This document shows, piece after piece, positions 7,543 through 16,562 of a stretch of 64,000 nt of DNA (positions are counted from its first letter, which is position 1; each line of letters starts with the position of its first letter). Source of the DNA: JAPOUP01 sp965199865 (lineage in GTDB: Bacteria; Pseudomonadota; Alphaproteobacteria; Rhodobacterales; Rhodobacteraceae); assembly GCA_965199865.1 (NCBI GenBank), contig CBDATU010000011.1:620001-684000 (forward strand), written 5' to 3'. Made by a program: the position numbers and the translations under genes. Under the pieces are notes generated by a model. The model was not told the origin of the DNA and ran no database searches. It saw nothing but the letters and a program-made list of their open reading frames with translations.

Positions 7543-9873
7543 CTGTCACTACCACATACTTGACCGGCTCATTCCCTTCTCCGCTCCGTCCGGGCCCGTA
7601 TGGCCCTGGCATGGGTTTCCGCGACGTTGAGGATGCGCAGGCCCTGCCATAGCTTCTGGGTTCCGGGCAGGGGCTGGCGCTTCGTCGGGCGGAACCCGGC
7701 GAGGCCGGCGACGAGCGTGACGTAGCGCGCCACGCTCATGTCCGGCTCCGGCGGCGCCCTCTGGCCGATGACGCGCTCATACGCGGCGTGAATGACCACC
7801 GCCTCGACGCTTTCCGGGCTGACATGGCGGTCCGCCGGGCTGTCGGGGCTCTCCCGCGCCAGAAGCTGGAGGTCCCAGACCCGGAACGCGGTTATCGCGT
7901 CGAAGGCGAGGCATCTGCGCAGGTCGTCGGCGGCGTCGAGCCTGCGGTCCTTTATCCTCGTCCCCGTCTTCAGGGCCCTGAAGTATTCCTCGATGCGCCA
8001 GCGCAGTTCGTAGCGCCTCAGGGCGGTCTCCGCCGTCCGCATGCCGTCGCCGCCCTCGTTGGACAGGAGCATCCAGTGCAGCGCCTCCCCTCCCTTCGCG
8101 ACGCGCTTCGGCGGGTTCTCCTCGATGGCGGAGACCACCGTCACGGGCAGCGGGCGCCTGTCCCCCGCGTCCCTCGGCGCCGCGATGTCCAGTTCCGCGC
8201 AGCGCAGCGTCAGCGTGGCGACGCGCGCTTTCCGGGCCTTCGGCCCGCCGCGTTCGGGAACGGTGATCCTGCGGTGGCCGACCGGCTCCAGCGCGGCGAC
8301 ATGCTCCCACAGGCACCTTTCGTCGCCGTCGGGCAGCGCCACGCGCCGCTTCGCCGAGCGGCTCGCCCGCACCAGCAGCGCGGCGCCGGTCCGGTCCGCT
8401 TCGCGGAGAAGGGCCCAGAAGTCGCCTTCGCGGTCACAGACGCTCACGACCTTCGCGTCCGGGCAGGCCTCCGCGAGCTCTCCGGCCCGCCGCAGCCCGT
8501 CGATCCAGCGGGTGCTGTCCCTGTCCGGCCGCCGCCGGAAGTCCGCGTCGAGCGTGAACAGCCCGAGCGGGCGTCCGCTGCCGTTCAGTGCCACGCCGCA
8601 GTGGGCGAGGATGCCGTCGGTGCCCTTTCCGCCGCCGCCGAGCCCGTCCAGCCCGGACGTCGCCGCCAGGGTGCCGTAGTTCAGCGTCGTCGTGTCCTGG
8701 ACAGCCAGGATCACCGGCTCCAGGCGGCAGCGCTCCACCGTCGCCTCCAGGTGGGGTTCGAGTATGTCGTCCATGGTCACCCCAGCGTTCGAGAGCAGCC
8801 TGTAAGCCGCCTCCTGCTCCGCCCTGCCCGGAAACAGCTCCGGCACCGGCGCACCGGGCTTCCTGGTCCAGGCCGCCCCCATCGCGGCGATCCGGCGGCG
8901 GACCCGGCCGTCCGGATGGCTGCTCCGCGCGTATTCCCGCTCCGCCCAGTCGCCCCCGCGGTGCAGCGGTCCGGTATGCCCGAGCCTGCGCTCCGGCTCC
9001 GCCTGGAGAACCTTCCGCCAGTCCGGCTGCAGCGGCAGCGTCCACACGCTGCGACGGATGCCCGAACGCCGCCCGGAGGTCAGGCCGGGACATCTCTCCC
9101 AGCCCGCCGCCCTGTAACCCGTCCCGGCGTGGTCCGGACCCACGAGCGTGTAGGCGAGGACGGGGCGGACCCCGTAGAGGGCCTGCCAGTCGTCCGCCAC
9201 GCGCTCCGCCGCCAGCCGCAGCGCCAGGGAGGCGAGGCCGTGGACCCTCACGGAAGGTCTGATCAGGAAGCGGTGGTTGTTAAGGACGAGGCCCATGTTC
9301 GCGATCCGCGCCCGCGCCGACCAGCCGATGGCACCGTCCCGAGGCCCCAGCTGGCAGGACGCCGGAACGAAGCCCAGACCGCCGAGCCGCCCCTGCGCGC
9401 CGCTCACGATCCAGTACCGCAGCTGCCCTCCCGGAGCCCGCCGCCAGCCCTCCGGATGGTGCGTCTCCATCATCGACTCCCAGGCGCGGCGGTCCGCCTC
9501 CGCCAACGGCTCCAGCCGGACCCCGCCGAGCGCGTCCAGAGCGCACTCGACCGGGGCGCCGCCAGGGTCGTCGGCGGCCGGTCGCCCGTTGGACGACGCG
9601 AAGCGCGGCGCCGCCTCCGGCAGCGTCAGGCCGAGCTCCTCCGCGAGCAGGGGAAGGACCCGCATCCCGGTGACCGTCGACGGCCTCCCGTCGTGGGTCA
9701 GCCAACCCTCCCGGCCGCTCAGCTCGCGGGCGAGGCCCGAACGCGTGACGCCGCCGCGGAGGCATTCGTTCCCCAGCCACTCGACCGTGGCAGGGGAAAT
9801 CTGTCTGAGACCAATATACATGGTCCCCGATTCGCATGGATCCGATCTCTAGTCAAGTATGCGGTAGTGACAG
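7543..9873 (-). mobile_element. IS4-superfamily (IS50/Tn5-like) insertion sequence with DUF4338, copy 2
   Basis: This is a second 2331-bp copy, inverted relative to copy 1, with the same terminal repeats. The 9-bp duplication GGCCATGAC lies at 7534-7542 and 9874-9882, inside mutY codons for VMA. Because copies 1 and 2 each have their own matching duplication, they are two separate insertions and not the ends of one composite transposon. Confidence 0.95.
7569..9821 (-). CDS. DUF4338/DruA-like domain fused to Tn5-like DDE transposase (copy 2)
   Basis: The 750-residue translation is the same as that of copy 1 at 2232-4484, including the DDE residues (Asp376, Asp463, Glu611) and the YREK signature. 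Identity between the two copies implies recent transposition. The 3' end faces copy 1, so the two transposase genes converge across the 3 kb between them. Confidence 0.93.
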   Translation of the reverse strand: MYIGLRQISPATVEWLGNECLRGGVTRSGLARELSGREGWLTHDGRPSTVTGMRVLPLLAEELGLTLPEAAPRFASSNGRPAADDPGGAPVECALDALGGVRLEPLAEADRRAWESMMETHHPEGWRRAPGGQLRYWIVSGAQGRLGGLGFVPASCQLGPRDGAIGWSARARIANMGLVLNNHRFLIRPSVRVHGLASLALRLAAERVADDWQALYGVRPVLAYTLVGPDHAGTGYRAAGWERCPGLTSGRRSGIRRSVWTLPLQPDWRKVLQAEPERRLGHTGPLHRGGDWAEREYARSSHPDGRVRRRIAAMGAAWTRKPGAPVPELFPGRAEQEAAYRLLSNAGVTMDDILEPHLEATVERCRLEPVILAVQDTTTLNYGTLAATSGLDGLGGGGKGTDGILAHCGVALNGSGRPLGLFTLDADFRRRPDRDSTRWIDGLRRAGELAEACPDAKVVSVCDREGDFWALLREADRTGAALLVRASRSAKRRVALPDGDERCLWEHVAALEPVGHRRITVPERGGPKARKARVATLTLRCAELDIAAPRDAGDRRPLPVTVVSAIEENPPKRVAKGGEALHWMLLSNEGGDGMRTAETALRRYELRWRIEEYFRALKTGTRIKDRRLDAADDLRRCLAFDAITAFRVWDLQLLARESPDSPADRHVSPESVEAVVIHAAYERVIGQRAPPEPDMSVARYVTLVAGLAGFRPTKRQPLPGTQKLWQGLRILNVAETHARAIRARTERRRE

Positions 9874-10409
9874 GGCCATGACCCGCTCGACATTTCCGTC
9901 CACCACCGTCTCCGGCCGGTCGAACGCGATGGCTGCTATGGCGGATGCGGTGTATGGGCCAATTCCCGGCAATGCCTGAAGCGCCTCCCTGGTATCGGGG
10001 AACAGCCCGCCATGTTCAGCCATTACGGTGCGGGCGCATTTCAGCAGGTTTCGCGCACGGGCATAATAGCCAAGTCCCGCCCACTCTCCCATCACCTCCG
10101 CGTCAGCCGCGGCGGCGAGGTCGGACACCGTAGGCCATCGGGCAATGAATCGAGGGAAATAACCCCTGACCACGGATACCGTTGTCTGCTGCAGCATCAC
10201 TTCCGACAGCCAAACCCGGTAAGGATCCGACCTGACGCCAGAGCGTCTGGCGAGTGGCCCCACTCGCCAGGGCATATCGCGAGAATGGGCGTCGTACCAT
10301 GCCAGGAGCGTTTCGCTGAATTCCGTATCACGCAATCTTTATTCCCCCGGTTCGGGCTTTTCACTGGCGCTGTACCAACTGGCACCTAGAATGGCGCGGA
10401 GAGGACGAA

Positions 10410-10937
10410 ATGCCAGTCAGGAATTACTCCGATATCAGACCCGGCCATCGAATGCGTTTCAAACACGTGTCAGGCCTCCTGCAGGGCCAGATCCGTGGGG
10501 TCGGGGAGAAACGCGGCATTCCGATTGCGCGACTGCTTACGCATTGGGCTGAGATCGTGGGTGATGATATCGCACGAATCGCGCGCCCCCTGAACATTTC
10601 CTATTCCAGGGATGGGCTAGGTGGGACCCTGACCCTGCTGGCTCCTGGACCTCAGGCACCGATACTGGCCATGAAACTGGAATCAATTCGTAACCGGGTA
10701 AACGCATGTTTCGGCTATTCCGCAATCTCTGGCATCAGGATTTCCCAGGTCGCACCCGCTGACTTCTACCGCAGCGGGCCAACTGAAGGGCAGCAACGGA
10801 AAACCGCTCCGGAAGAAGTGGCCCCTATCATCCGTGACCGTGCGCGTAAGGCGGTAGCGGAAGTTTCTGATGACGAACTGCGCCATGCTCTTGAACGTTT
10901 CGGAGAAGGTGTTTTATCCAACCTGAACCGCAAATGA
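10410..10937 (+). CDS. dciA: DciA / DUF721 protein, replicative helicase loader or operator
   Basis: The 175-residue protein is of the DUF721 family, now known as DciA, which helps load the DnaB replicative helicase in bacteria lacking DnaC. It shows the N-terminal domain core (LLTHWAEIVGDDIARIARPLNI, then APILAMKLESIRNRVNACFGY). The C-terminal part is charged and probably flexible. A GGAGAGGA ribosome site precedes the ATG. It is divergent from mutY and 10 bp upstream of a DsbA-like gene, the standard mutY-DUF721-dsbA order of Rhodobacterales. Confidence 0.8.
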   Translation: MPVRNYSDIRPGHRMRFKHVSGLLQGQIRGVGEKRGIPIARLLTHWAEIVGDDIARIARPLNISYSRDGLGGTLTLLAPGPQAPILAMKLESIRNRVNACFGYSAISGIRISQVAPADFYRSGPTEGQQRKTAPEEVAPIIRDRARKAVAEVSDDELRHALERFGEGVLSNLNRK

Positions 10938-10947
10938 GGCCATCATC

Positions 10948-11628
10948 ATGAGACGCTACGTCCTGCCTGCCGCCATACTCTTCGTCCTTGTTCTGGGTGG
11001 AACATATTACTGGCAGTCTACCAGGAGTTCCGACCCGACTTCTTCAGGCCTGCCCTTCGAAGCTGAAGCGCAGGAAAGCGGTGCTGAGATAGACAGATCA
11101 CTTGTAAAGGAAATGGTCCTTGGAAGTGAGGACGCTTCGCTGACGGTCATCGAATACGCCTCAAGCACCTGTCCGCACTGCAAAACGTTCCATGAAGAGA
11201 CTTTCGGGGAATTCAAGGCGAACTACATTGACACGGGCAAGGTCCGGTTCATCTATCGAGAGGTCTATTTCGACCGTTACGGACTTTGGGCGGGTCTGGT
11301 AGCGAGATGCGGCGGTCCCGAGCGGTATTTCGGCATCGTGGACATGATATTCGCCCGGCAGTCTGAATGGACCAGGGCGGACTCAGAAGCCGGGATCGCT
11401 GAGAACCTTGCCCGAATAGGCCGTGCCGCCGGCGTGAATGATGAGGAGCTCAGCGCGTGCCTGCAGGATCAGGAACTCGCCCGTGCAATGGTTGCGGTCT
11501 ATCAGGAGAATGTAGAGGAACACGGCATTCGCTCCACACCTAGCTTCATCATAGGCGGAGAACTGGTCACCGGTGCGATGTCCTATGAGGAATTCTCGGC
11601 AATCGTCGACTCCAAGCTGGACAGCTGA
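10948..11628 (+). CDS. DsbA-family thiol:disulfide oxidoreductase, membrane-anchored or exported
   Basis: The 226-residue protein has an N-terminal hydrophobic segment (about residues 4-20) that is a signal peptide or anchor, followed by a DsbA-type thioredoxin fold with the redox motif CPHC (Cys75, Cys78) and the cis-proline loop STPSF near residue 193. It acts in periplasmic disulfide exchange. In related genomes this gene sits between DUF721 and smc; here the sequence downstream is accessory DNA and no smc is seen. Start chosen at the ATG 10 bp after the dciA stop. Confidence 0.88.
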   Translation: MRRYVLPAAILFVLVLGGTYYWQSTRSSDPTSSGLPFEAEAQESGAEIDRSLVKEMVLGSEDASLTVIEYASSTCPHCKTFHEETFGEFKANYIDTGKVRFIYREVYFDRYGLWAGLVARCGGPERYFGIVDMIFARQSEWTRADSEAGIAENLARIGRAAGVNDEELSACLQDQELARAMVAVYQENVEEHGIRSTPSFIIGGELVTGAMSYEEFSAIVDSKLDS

Positions 11629-12074
11629 GAGCCTGTTCCATAAGCTGAATGACCCTGCGGGATGTGGTGGTCCAAACTGAATCCGACCTTCATCCAGAGG
11701 AGGTCATGCCTTGAGAAGGACCACCCAGCCCGAACGGTAAGATCTGTCGGGAGACCACCCTCGGCACTACCCAAACGACGATAGTCCATTGCGGAGCCGA
11801 TGCCGCAGAAGCGAGCCATGTCGCTCACCCACAGTTAAGTCCCGTTGAGTATGTTGTGGTTCCGGTCTGATGTCATAATTTTCTCGAAGATATCTGCACT
11901 GATGACCTGGGCGACGAAGCTGTCCGTCTCATACCGTAAGAGGCGCGCAATGGGATGGGGCTCTACCAGATAGGCGATACGACCCGGATTTCCGACAGAA
12001 ATGGGTGCGACATAGTGCGGTTTCTAACCCTACAGGGGGCAACGCGTACTTCATTGAGGTACCTCGACTGAATC
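11629..12074. other. 446-bp non-coding stretch at the edge of an accessory patch
   Basis: I see no credible gene on either strand. Several short open frames lack ribosome sites and family resemblance. The stretch marks the place where the dsbA neighbourhood gives way to the GHKL/STAS cassette, so it may include a decayed junction, but no terminal repeat or target duplication could be recognised. Confidence 0.5.
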
Positions 12075-12620
12075 CTAGCGTCCGTCCACCAAGGTCATCT
12101 TTTCGCGCTGGACCCGCAAGCGCTCATCCATCGCATCGATGCAGTCCCTAATTTTCTGATCGAGACTGCTTTCACCGTTCGCAGTTGGCGAAAGTGGGTC
12201 ATTTTTTTCGATGAAATTGTGAATTTTTTGGACTTCATTTTCCGCGAACCGAACCCAATCCCTTTCCTTTGTAGAAGGGTGTGAATCGATCTTCACACAC
12301 ATAATGCCCAGCTCTTCCAGCTGCTGCATTAATTCACCTAGCAACTTCTTGGCTTCATCCTCTCCTATGCCAGAAGTTTCCAAACCCCTGCAGCTGCGGC
12401 CGATTTTATAGAGGTTCGAAAGTTCACGGACAAAGGGATCGTAAGCCGTCTCCTTATACTCACTCCATTTAGCGTTAAGTTGCAACAATTCTCGCTGCCT
12501 ACTTTCATTACGCGATGAAGATAGATATGTGTATATTGAATTGATCACTGCAATGGAGACACCCAATAAAGCGATGAATTCTTCACGCAGCCATTCCAAC
12601 AAGTTAGCAATATCCATCAT
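12075..12620 (-). CDS. membrane-anchored coiled-coil protein of the GHKL/STAS cassette, unknown function
   Basis: About 181 residues, from ATG 12620 (a second ATG follows at 12617). The N-terminus has one hydrophobic helix (about residues 12-33, FIALLGVSIAVINSIYTYL) followed by basic SSSRNESRQRE, suggesting an anchor with the bulk in the cytoplasm. The rest is highly charged and helical. It is third in a minus-strand series after the ATPase gene and the STAS-like gene, 60 bp after the latter. Base composition is more AT-rich than the core genes. I do not recognise a family; as the only membrane component it could be the effector or the sensor. Confidence 0.6.
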   Translation of the reverse strand: MMDIANLLEWLREEFIALLGVSIAVINSIYTYLSSSRNESRQRELLQLNAKWSEYKETAYDPFVRELSNLYKIGRSCRGLETSGIGEDEAKKLLGELMQQLEELGIMCVKIDSHPSTKERDWVRFAENEVQKIHNFIEKNDPLSPTANGESSLDQKIRDCIDAMDERLRVQREKMTLVDGR

Positions 12621-12680
12621 GCACAATCAATTGATCTGAGTTCAGGAAAATATCGCTCAAGTGTTCTAAGCCAAATGGCT

Positions 12681-13016
12681 TCAGTCGGCGGACCTTGTCA
12701 GCGGTGCGACTTGGAACGCACATCGCTCAAGGCCCTGCTCAATTTGTGGTCGAAGAACATCGGGCATCTCGAAGCTGTAAACCTCGCGGAGGCCAGCGTC
12801 GCCAAGCTTTTTGTAACTATCTCCAAACATTCCACAGAAGAAGGAAGTCGATATGGCATAGACATTACCGGGAATTCGCACCTTCACCGGATCGCGAGTT
12901 TCATCATGGGAGTCAAGCTTGAACTCTTTCCGCGCAGCAAGCCCCCGATCTTTACCGGAGAGGTTCTGGAGCGTTCCACCCCTTGTGAATGATGTTAGAT
13001 CAATCGTCTGGGTCAT
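12681..13016 (-). CDS. STAS-like domain protein (DUF4325-like)
   Basis: The 111-residue product begins MTQTIDLTSF and contains IPGNVYAISTSFFCGMFG followed by a helix and a terminal strand, the pattern of the STAS-like DUF4325 family, which resembles anti-sigma-factor antagonists. Its ATG overlaps the stop of the upstream GHKL ATPase gene (ATGA), so the two are translationally coupled and probably interact, in the way RsbW/SpoIIAB kinases pair with STAS antagonists. The phosphorylatable serine cannot be decided by eye. Family call is from motif memory, not a search. Confidence 0.6.
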   Translation of the reverse strand: MTQTIDLTSFTRGGTLQNLSGKDRGLAARKEFKLDSHDETRDPVKVRIPGNVYAISTSFFCGMFGDSYKKLGDAGLREVYSFEMPDVLRPQIEQGLERCAFQVAPLTRSAD

Positions 13017-14423
13017 CTGGAATCGGCCAATCTCATCTGGGCATGGCAGTCGAGTGAGAACCTCATCGCGACGATCGTCCCAGGGAATGCGTGGATCATA
13101 TCGAAAACGTAATCCCAATCTGGAGGGATGTCAACATGGCACCCTTCATTAAAATACTGAATCCGCCTGCCATGGTCCTGTTTTCTGTAGCTGCAGAACC
13201 TGTCAGCGAGTCTTATGCAGGACCGGCCTGATATAATTGTAACAGCGGGCTGGCGACTGGGATCATTCGTCTTGCCAAGCTTGTTTGCCATCTCGACCAT
13301 CTCCATCATTCCAAGGCCACCCAAGCCAGCGGGCTGGGACGAAACTCCGTCCTGCATTGCGTAGAGCGTGGCGAGGGTCTCCAGACTTTGCCCAGATCCT
13401 CCACTGTGCCTGTTGACGTAATTCGTAAGTTCGGAACGCAATATGCGATCGGAAATCTGCTGGATGTTGTCCGCGATCGTGATGCCCGTATTGACGAAAG
13501 CGATGTGGCAATCGTATGCATCATCGTGAGATTGGACTTCTCGCTTCGCCATGAATCCAGCAACATACCAGTTGCCGCGTATGGCCGCCCCCCGGCTGTC
13601 CATGCCGCTCGGCATTTTCAAGAATTTCGGTCACGATCTTATTGAGATGCTGTTTGGCCTCGATCGTTAGCATCAAGGGGGTTGGCAGCGCACCGATCCA
13701 TTCATTAACGGTATCTACCAGCTCATCAGCGACAATGGCAAATTTAACGGATTTAGCGGGTTCGGCGGAAGAGTGACGAGCGGGATGTTCCCTAAGCCCG
13801 AATGCCCAAACATCTACATGCTCCGAAATTTCGGGAAATGGTTTCATGCCCATGAATTTCCGCAAACGTACCGCCTCGATGACTTTTTTGACCGGAACCT
13901 CCATCAAGCCACCGCGGACAAACTGTGCCATGCCTTTGCGCATTATACCCAAGACAACATACGGTCCAATGTCTCGGATCTGCGAGTCGCCGAAATTCAA
14001 AATACCATCACGCGAAGTGCATTCATTCAGTGCAACTTCGCGAAGCTGAACCAAAGTGCCTTCAGGATCATCAACAAAGGACAGGTTCTTCAAAGTGTAT
14101 TCGAACTTGGACTGACGCTTGGTTGGGCGAAGCCACCTCTTCCTGCGATTCTCCACAAACGCGTCAAGAACTTCGTTTTCTGAATACCTGGCCAAGAGCA
14201 TAGCTGGGGATAAGCCTGGGTATCCAGAGGTCATTGTCGGTCCTTGGCGTCGACACTTCAAACGTCGAACCAGTCTATCGGCCTGTCGGTCGTTGTTCCC
14301 TCGTTTTCTTGCCCTACGGTGAACCCGGCGGCACAACTCAAGGAAATCTTCGTCCGAAAGTAATCTGATCTTGGCACTGATCAGCTCACGAATGGAGCTT
14401 GGCCAAATGTCATCTAAATTCAT
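13013..14423 (-). pseudogene. GHKL (HATPase_c) ATP-binding protein, one frameshift
   Basis: Read from ATG 14423, the N-terminal 300 or so residues are basic and helical with no family I recognise. Next comes IVTEILENAERHG, the N-box of GHKL ATPases. The frame breaks in a run of six C at 13588-13593; removing one base joins ERHGQPG to AAIRGNWYVAGF and the ATPase fold continues with IAFVNTGI (G1-like), GLGGLGMMEMVEMANKLG (G2-like) and a closing strand FPGTIVAMRF. The intact protein would be about 470 residues. No histidine phosphoacceptor domain is visible, so it is closer to anti-sigma-type kinases or to Hsp90/MutL-like switches than to a sensor kinase. The homopolymer could be real decay, a phase-variable tract or a sequencing error. 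Confidence 0.6.
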
Positions 14424-15027
14424 CAGCGTTGTCGAGTAGTCGCTCTGGAGCAGCAGGATTGCTGGCAGGCGCCGCAATCGTACACAACAGGGCCAAGCGC
14501 GTGAAACCCACCTCTGTGCAATTCCACCTCGCTCAAAATTAGTCTCAACATCAGCGAAAACTGCCAACCGACTGGCGACCACGTACTCCCTGCCAAATTG
14601 AAGTTTTTCAACACAATCTCCCAGCCTCCGTATAGACAAAAAGACATAATGCGCTCATTCGGCACAGGCAAGTAGCACCTGTCCGCGGCCAGGGGCATCG
14701 CATGAATGTCGGGTGTGGTTGCGCGGACGGTGTCTCTCTGGTCCAGGGTTCTCAGTACAACACGAACCGGAGAGCGGTACCAAGAAAAAACCACACCGTT
14801 CCAGTCCGTTATGTCAAACCTCGAAGATCCCTAGCAGCAGTCGAAGGTCATCCATCCGCTGGATGGGATCCTTCTACTGTGTCTCTGCGGGGCGACATCG
14901 GGGTGCGAAAGTTTCACAGCCATCGCCGAATACGGCAGGGAGAAGCAGGATTTTCCGCCCTGGCTGTCCGGCCTCCCTGACCCGGCCGTTCCTCCAGCTG
15001 ACGGGGAAAGGCAGGTCACCAGGCGCA

Positions 15028-15074
15028 GCCACCGGGGTGAAAGGAGGGCGGAGCCCAACCATCGCCCCGGTGGC
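15028..15074. repeat. 10-bp perfect inverted repeat with structured loop
   Basis: GCCACCGGGG at 15028-15037 pairs with CCCCGGTGGC at 15065-15074. The 27-nt loop contains a smaller GGGC/GCCC pairing. It is too long and lacks a T-run to be an ordinary terminator. Confidence 0.55.
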
Positions 15075-15183
15075 CGCCCCTAGCCGACGGAAGGCCCTTG
15101 CGGTGCCGGAAGGGCGGGATTACGCTCCGGTCCACGGGATTTTCGCCGTCCTGGACGCCGCATCGGGTGGCCTGGCCACCAAA

Positions 15184-15251
15184 TGGCCCTTTCCGGGCGA
15201 TTCCTGAGCACGGCTCCGCCCCCCGCTGCGGAAACGCCCCAGAAAGGGCCA
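15184..15251. repeat. 10-bp perfect inverted repeat, long loop
   Basis: TGGCCCTTTC at 15184-15193 pairs with GAAAGGGCCA at 15242-15251 across a 48-nt GC-rich loop. Together with the repeat at 15028-15074 it suggests a folded RNA of about 250 nt. No match to a known riboswitch or ncRNA was recognised. Confidence 0.5.
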
Positions 15252-15450
15252 GTATTGTACTTCGGACTGGAAGTGGGGAGCAAATTAAATTCCAATTTCG
15301 TCGGAAATTTTTCTAGCGGAAATATTTCCAAATCGTAATCGCACCTTCGTTTCCCCTGCAGTGGCCCTCTAACGCACCACCCACGCTGCTTGAGCGTCAC
15401 TGCCGACATCAACCAACTTCCGAGATTCCGAGGAATGGATATGAGTAACC

Positions 15451-16446
15451 CTAATTCTGTAGCCCTACTCGCACTAACGCCGCATCAATCAAGGTCCAGT
15501 CATCAAGCTCAAGCCGCACAGGCAGCGTCAACACGCTGTGCCGGAAGGCGGTTGGCAATCGTACCGCGTCCTTCTCAGTGGTAACGAGCTGGGCATCAAG
15601 TGAGAGTGCATCATTCTCAAGCCGCTTAAGAAAACCGCCACTCAATGGCTGATGATCATCAAGAGCCTCGGTTCGAACCAGGTGAGCACCAAGATCGCGA
15701 AGCGTGGCGAAAAACTTCTCCGGACGCCCAATTCCGGCGAAAGCAAGAACGCGCTGACCCGACCAGTCAATGCCTGTACGCAACGGGCGAAGCTCGCCAC
15801 GAACGATTGGTACGGAGATGATTTCTCCCCAGATTTCCAGAAACCGGCGATGGGAGGCTTCGCTCCCAACCGACAGCAGGACGTCCGACCGGGAAAGTCC
15901 AGCTGCGACTGGCTCCCTGAGTGGACCAGCCGGAGCGACCCGCCCGTTTCCAAAGCCGACATCCGCGTCCACCACGACCATGCTGAAGGATTTCTCGACC
16001 GAGGGATTCTGCAGTCCATCGTCAAGCAGGATCGCCTGCGCACCTTTCCGTTCCGCGGCACGGACCCCTAGGCTGCGCTCGCGTGAAATCCAGACAGTGC
16101 CGAAAGAAGCCAGCATCAGGGGTTCGTCACCAACCCCGTCTGCGGCATGTTGAGCTGGATCGACCCGCACAGGACCGGCATCGCTTCCTCCATAGCCCCT
16201 CGATACCACATGCGCGTCAACTCCGGCATTTCCCAGTCGTTCAAGCAGCGCCATCACGGTTGGAGTCTTGCCAGCACCTCCCAGGCTGAGATTGCCGACG
16301 CAAATTACCGGGATCGAGGCCCGGTAGCCGGGACGCCGAATGCGCCGCGCTGTCATCCGGGACGAAAGCGCAGCCAAAGGCGTCAACAGGCGCGCACGCC
16401 AGTCGGGATTCCCTGGTGACGAGAACCAGAACCCGGGCGGACGCAT
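15451..16446 (-). CDS. lpxK: tetraacyldisaccharide 4'-kinase LpxK
   Basis: LpxK phosphorylates the lipid A disaccharide precursor at the inner membrane. The 331-residue protein starts with the typical MRPPGFWF and has the Walker A motif GNLSLGGAGKTP at residues 51-62, then SRGYGG, LLDDGLQN and FAGIGRPEKFF, all characteristic of the family. Length is normal. The gene follows DUF4170, cysQ-like and pmbA on the same strand; the waaA gene normally found just before lpxK in related genomes is absent here (only 116 bp separate lpxK from DUF4170). Confidence 0.93.
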   Translation of the reverse strand: MRPPGFWFSSPGNPDWRARLLTPLAALSSRMTARRIRRPGYRASIPVICVGNLSLGGAGKTPTVMALLERLGNAGVDAHVVSRGYGGSDAGPVRVDPAQHAADGVGDEPLMLASFGTVWISRERSLGVRAAERKGAQAILLDDGLQNPSVEKSFSMVVVDADVGFGNGRVAPAGPLREPVAAGLSRSDVLLSVGSEASHRRFLEIWGEIISVPIVRGELRPLRTGIDWSGQRVLAFAGIGRPEKFFATLRDLGAHLVRTEALDDHQPLSGGFLKRLENDALSLDAQLVTTEKDAVRLPTAFRHSVLTLPVRLELDDWTLIDAALVRVGLQN

Positions 16447-16562
16447 TAATCACGCCCGCTCGGACCAGGAGGAACGGGAGTCACTTCGTTCAGCTTGATG
16501 GAGAAGAGGCCCGCCGGACGAAGCGGGAGAGCGGGGATCAGGCACATGGAAACCGGCCGCCC

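Larger units (their letters stand above)
6943..10335 (-). pseudogene. mutY: adenine DNA glycosylase MutY, interrupted by IS copy 2
   Basis: MutY removes adenine mispaired with 8-oxoguanine. The 5' part (10335 to 9874) encodes the catalytic domain: SEVMLQQTTV (catalytic Glu), GIGPYTASAIAA (helix-hairpin-helix) and VDGNVERVMA. IS copy 2 sits directly after VMA; the 3' part (7542 to 6943) resumes with VMARVF, the four-cysteine iron-sulfur motif (CTARSPACGICPWMPGC) and the C-terminal NUDIX-like 8-oxoG recognition domain. Without the element the protein would be about 350 residues, normal for MutY. The start is a TTG with no better choice nearby. With the catalytic Asp separated from the iron-sulfur and recognition domains, neither fragment should be functional. 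Confidence 0.93.
14424..15450. other. 1-kb non-coding stretch, GC-rich and structured in its second half
   Basis: No convincing gene is seen on either strand. The half near 14424-14800 is probably the upstream region of the GHKL cassette. The half from about 14980 to 15260 is GC-rich and contains two 10-bp perfect inverted repeats, listed separately, and could be a structured RNA or the remains of an intron or insertion element. The last 150 bp before 15450 is AT-rich and contains no recognisable signal. Confidence 0.5.

Noticed and set aside
2180..9873. Composite transposon bounded by IS copies 1 and 2
   Set aside because: Each copy has its own perfect 9-bp target duplication, and the flanks of the pair do not match each other, so they are independent insertions.
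12681..13118. A second frameshift between the GHKL ATPase and the STAS-like protein
   Set aside because: The ATPase frame ends naturally with FPGTIVAMRF and a TGA that overlaps the ATG of the STAS-like gene (ATGA), so these are two coupled genes.
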